The translations under genes were made by a program, and so were the position numbers. A stretch of 7,695 nucleotides of DNA. Origin: an uncultured Clostridia bacterium (GTDB taxonomy: Bacteria; Bacillota; Clostridia; Christensenellales; UBA1242). Below the pieces are notes generated by a model. That model saw only the letters and a program-made list of their open reading frames with translations, had not been told where the DNA came from and did no database searches. Below are positions 7,053 through 7,695 of the stretch, in pieces. The stretch covers positions 1 to 7,695 of the forward strand of contig CALCEI010000043.1 in assembly GCA_937900575.1 (NCBI GenBank), read 5' to 3'. Position 1 is the stretch's first letter. Every line of letters begins with the position of its first letter.

Positions 7053-7073
7053 ATGAATTATATTCAAATATAA
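7053..7073 (+). other. Six-codon leader frame before the repressor-like gene
   Basis: ATG at 7053 follows AGAAGG at 7045-7050, with unusually tight spacing, and encodes MNYIQI before TAA at 7071-7073. The stop is two bases before ATG 7076, so termination could feed reinitiation. It is more likely the remnant of the original start codon after a small deletion. Confidence 0.35.
7054..7066 (+). repeat. Short direct repeat shared with the left junction (173-190)
   Basis: TGAATTATATTCA here matches TGAATTATATTATATTCA at 173-190, which differs only by one extra ATATT unit. The first 11 bases are identical. The copies lie at, or 15-30 bases beyond, the two ends of the comM-hslU block, and both are read in the same codon phase (GAA TTA TAT). 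This could be a recombination footprint, an assembly join, or chance similarity of AT-rich DNA. Confidence 0.4.
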
Positions 7074-7075
7074 AA

Positions 7076-7378
7076 ATGCAAAGGCAGTTAAGAGGTTGGT
7101 CACAAGCAGAACTTGCTAAACGTGTAGGCTATTCCGATAAAAGTATGATTTCTAAAATAGAAAGCGGAAAAATCGACTTGTACCAATCTCAAATTCAAGC
7201 CTTCGCAGATGCGTTTGGATGTTCTGCTCCAGAATTAATGGGTTGGGATGATGAAGCAGAAACAAAGAGCAATGATGAACTACTTGTAGAAGCTGCACTT
7301 GAAATGTATTACAAGTATCTTGCCCAGGATTCCAAAACAAGAAGAATTATTGACCAGTTATTAGAATCTGATGATTAA
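7076..7378 (+). CDS. XRE-family HTH regulator, phage-repressor-like, N-terminus probably frameshifted
   Basis: The product is a DNA-binding regulator of about 100 residues. Near its start is a helix-turn-helix of the XRE/Cro-CI type: WSQAELAKRVGYSDKSMISK, then IESGKIDLYQSQIQAFADAF and the PELMGW motif common at the end of the domain in Firmicutes phage repressors. Residues 60-100 are an acidic helical tail, with no LexA/CI-type peptidase domain. The in-frame codons just upstream of ATG 7076 read NELYSNIK, which is how such proteins usually begin, so part of helix 1 appears to be excluded by this start. An ATG at 7053 is followed by only MNYIQI and a stop. One extra base (or four) after it would restore a normal start. 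No Shine-Dalgarno is close to 7076, while AGAAGG (7045-7050) is just before 7053. Function as a repressor is inferred from family. Confidence 0.75.
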   Translation: MQRQLRGWSQAELAKRVGYSDKSMISKIESGKIDLYQSQIQAFADAFGCSAPELMGWDDEAETKSNDELLVEAALEMYYKYLAQDSKTRRIIDQLLESDD

Positions 7379-7391
7379 CAACTCTTCTGAA

Positions 7392-7421
7392 TGTAGTTTA
7401 TTCGAACAAATGTTCTATAAA
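7392..7421 (+). promoter_or_regulatory. Possible promoter of the second XRE gene
   Basis: TATAAA at 7416-7421 is a reasonable -10 hexamer. The region 17-18 bases upstream (TGTAGT, 7392-7397) is only a poor -35. The LexA box fills most of the spacer, which would allow repression by occlusion. A second weak -10 (TATAGA, 7429-7434) is closer to the gene but has no -35. Confidence 0.3.
7403..7416 (+). promoter_or_regulatory. LexA/DinR (SOS) box
   Basis: CGAACAAATGTTCT fits the Gram-positive LexA operator CGAACRNRYGTTYC at all positions but the last. GAACA and TGTTC form a perfect inverted repeat around AA. It lies in the 70-base gap between the two XRE genes, about 33 bases before the start codon of the second, and abuts a TATAAA that could be a -10 element. 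The site is where a repressor would block transcription of the downstream gene. Binding by LexA is inferred; the match itself is direct. Confidence 0.65.
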
Positions 7422-7437
7422 TTGGACTTATAGAAAA

Positions 7438-7443
7438 GAGGTG
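7438..7443 (+). promoter_or_regulatory. Ribosome binding site of the second XRE gene
   Basis: GAGGTG lies five bases before ATG 7449 and is the best Shine-Dalgarno sequence in the right flank. It fixes the start of the downstream gene. Confidence 0.65.
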
Positions 7444-7448
7444 AACAA

Positions 7449-7688
7449 ATGAAATATCCCAATACTTCCAAAAGTATCAATAAAGCATTGAACGATAAAT
7501 CAATGTCGGCACAGAAACTTTCTAACATAACAGGAATAGCAAAATCTTCTATTTCAGGATATGTGAACGGAGTACATAAAATAGGAGCTGATAAAGCTGC
7601 AAAGATTGGAAAAGTTCTTAACGTATTCAAAATCAAAAATAACATTTTTGATATGGGGATTATTGCATGGAATAATACAAATATTTGA
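7449..7688 (+). CDS. Small XRE-family HTH protein, Cro-like
   Basis: The predicted 79-residue protein consists almost wholly of a helix-turn-helix domain: a first helix SINKALNDKS, then SAQKLSNITGIAKSSISGYV for the DNA-reading unit, and DKAAKIGKVLNV for the closing helix. Its size and composition fit Cro-like or small accessory phage regulators. The start is secure because of the GAGGTG site and the natural position before helix 1. After about residue 52 the sequence (FKIKNNIFDMGIIAWNNTN) no longer resembles the usual end of this fold, so the tail may be lineage-specific or affected by a frameshift. It is transcribed in the same direction as the other XRE gene rather than divergently as in a classic CI/Cro switch. 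The LexA box upstream suggests expression rises after DNA damage. Target genes are beyond the window. Confidence 0.7.
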   Translation: MKYPNTSKSINKALNDKSMSAQKLSNITGIAKSSISGYVNGVHKIGADKAAKIGKVLNVFKIKNNIFDMGIIAWNNTNI

Positions 7689-7695
7689 AGATATA

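Noticed and set aside
7379..7402. Transcription terminator after the first XRE gene.
   Set aside because: No GC-rich stem followed by a T-run is present in the gap; the only clear inverted repeat there is the LexA box.

Overview
The window is AT-rich DNA from a low-GC Gram-positive bacterium (Firmicutes/Bacillota, probably an uncultured lineage). The main evidence is gene order: comM/yifB, dprA, topA, trmFO, hslV and hslU lie on one strand, packed end to end, and this is a familiar Firmicutes chromosomal cluster. trmFO ends at a TGA at its normal length and tryptophan is written TGG, so the standard bacterial code applies rather than the Mycoplasma code.

Layout. About 1-187: an open reading frame fragment (frame 3) of unrecognised protein, unrelated to what follows. 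About 190-7030: the chromosomal block. It begins inside comM/yifB, with the N-terminal half including the Walker A motif missing. It continues through intact dprA (1011-2093), topA (2107-4200), trmFO (4184-5491) and hslV (5494-6030). It stops inside hslU (6032-7039), which loses its C-terminal domain. About 7040 to the end: a phage-like control region with two small co-oriented XRE-family helix-turn-helix genes (7076-7378 and 7449-7688). The 70-base gap between them holds a near-consensus Gram-positive LexA/DinR (SOS) box.

How the genes relate. ComM and DprA act on incoming single-stranded DNA during transformation. TopA relaxes negative supercoils, TrmFO makes m5U54 in tRNA, and HslV/HslU form an ATP-dependent protease. 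The tight spacing and one 17-base overlap suggest a single transcript with translational coupling. No promoter for the block is visible, because its 5' end is missing.

The most unusual aspects are (1) the core block is abruptly cut at both ends, inside genes, and joined to unrelated DNA; (2) both junctions carry the same short AT-rich sequence, in the same codon phase; (3) the phage-like switch region carries a LexA box while its putative repressor has no self-cleavage domain; and (4) that repressor's N-terminus looks frameshifted. A metagenomic assembly chimera is the simplest explanation for (1). A real insertion or rearrangement cannot be excluded from sequence alone.
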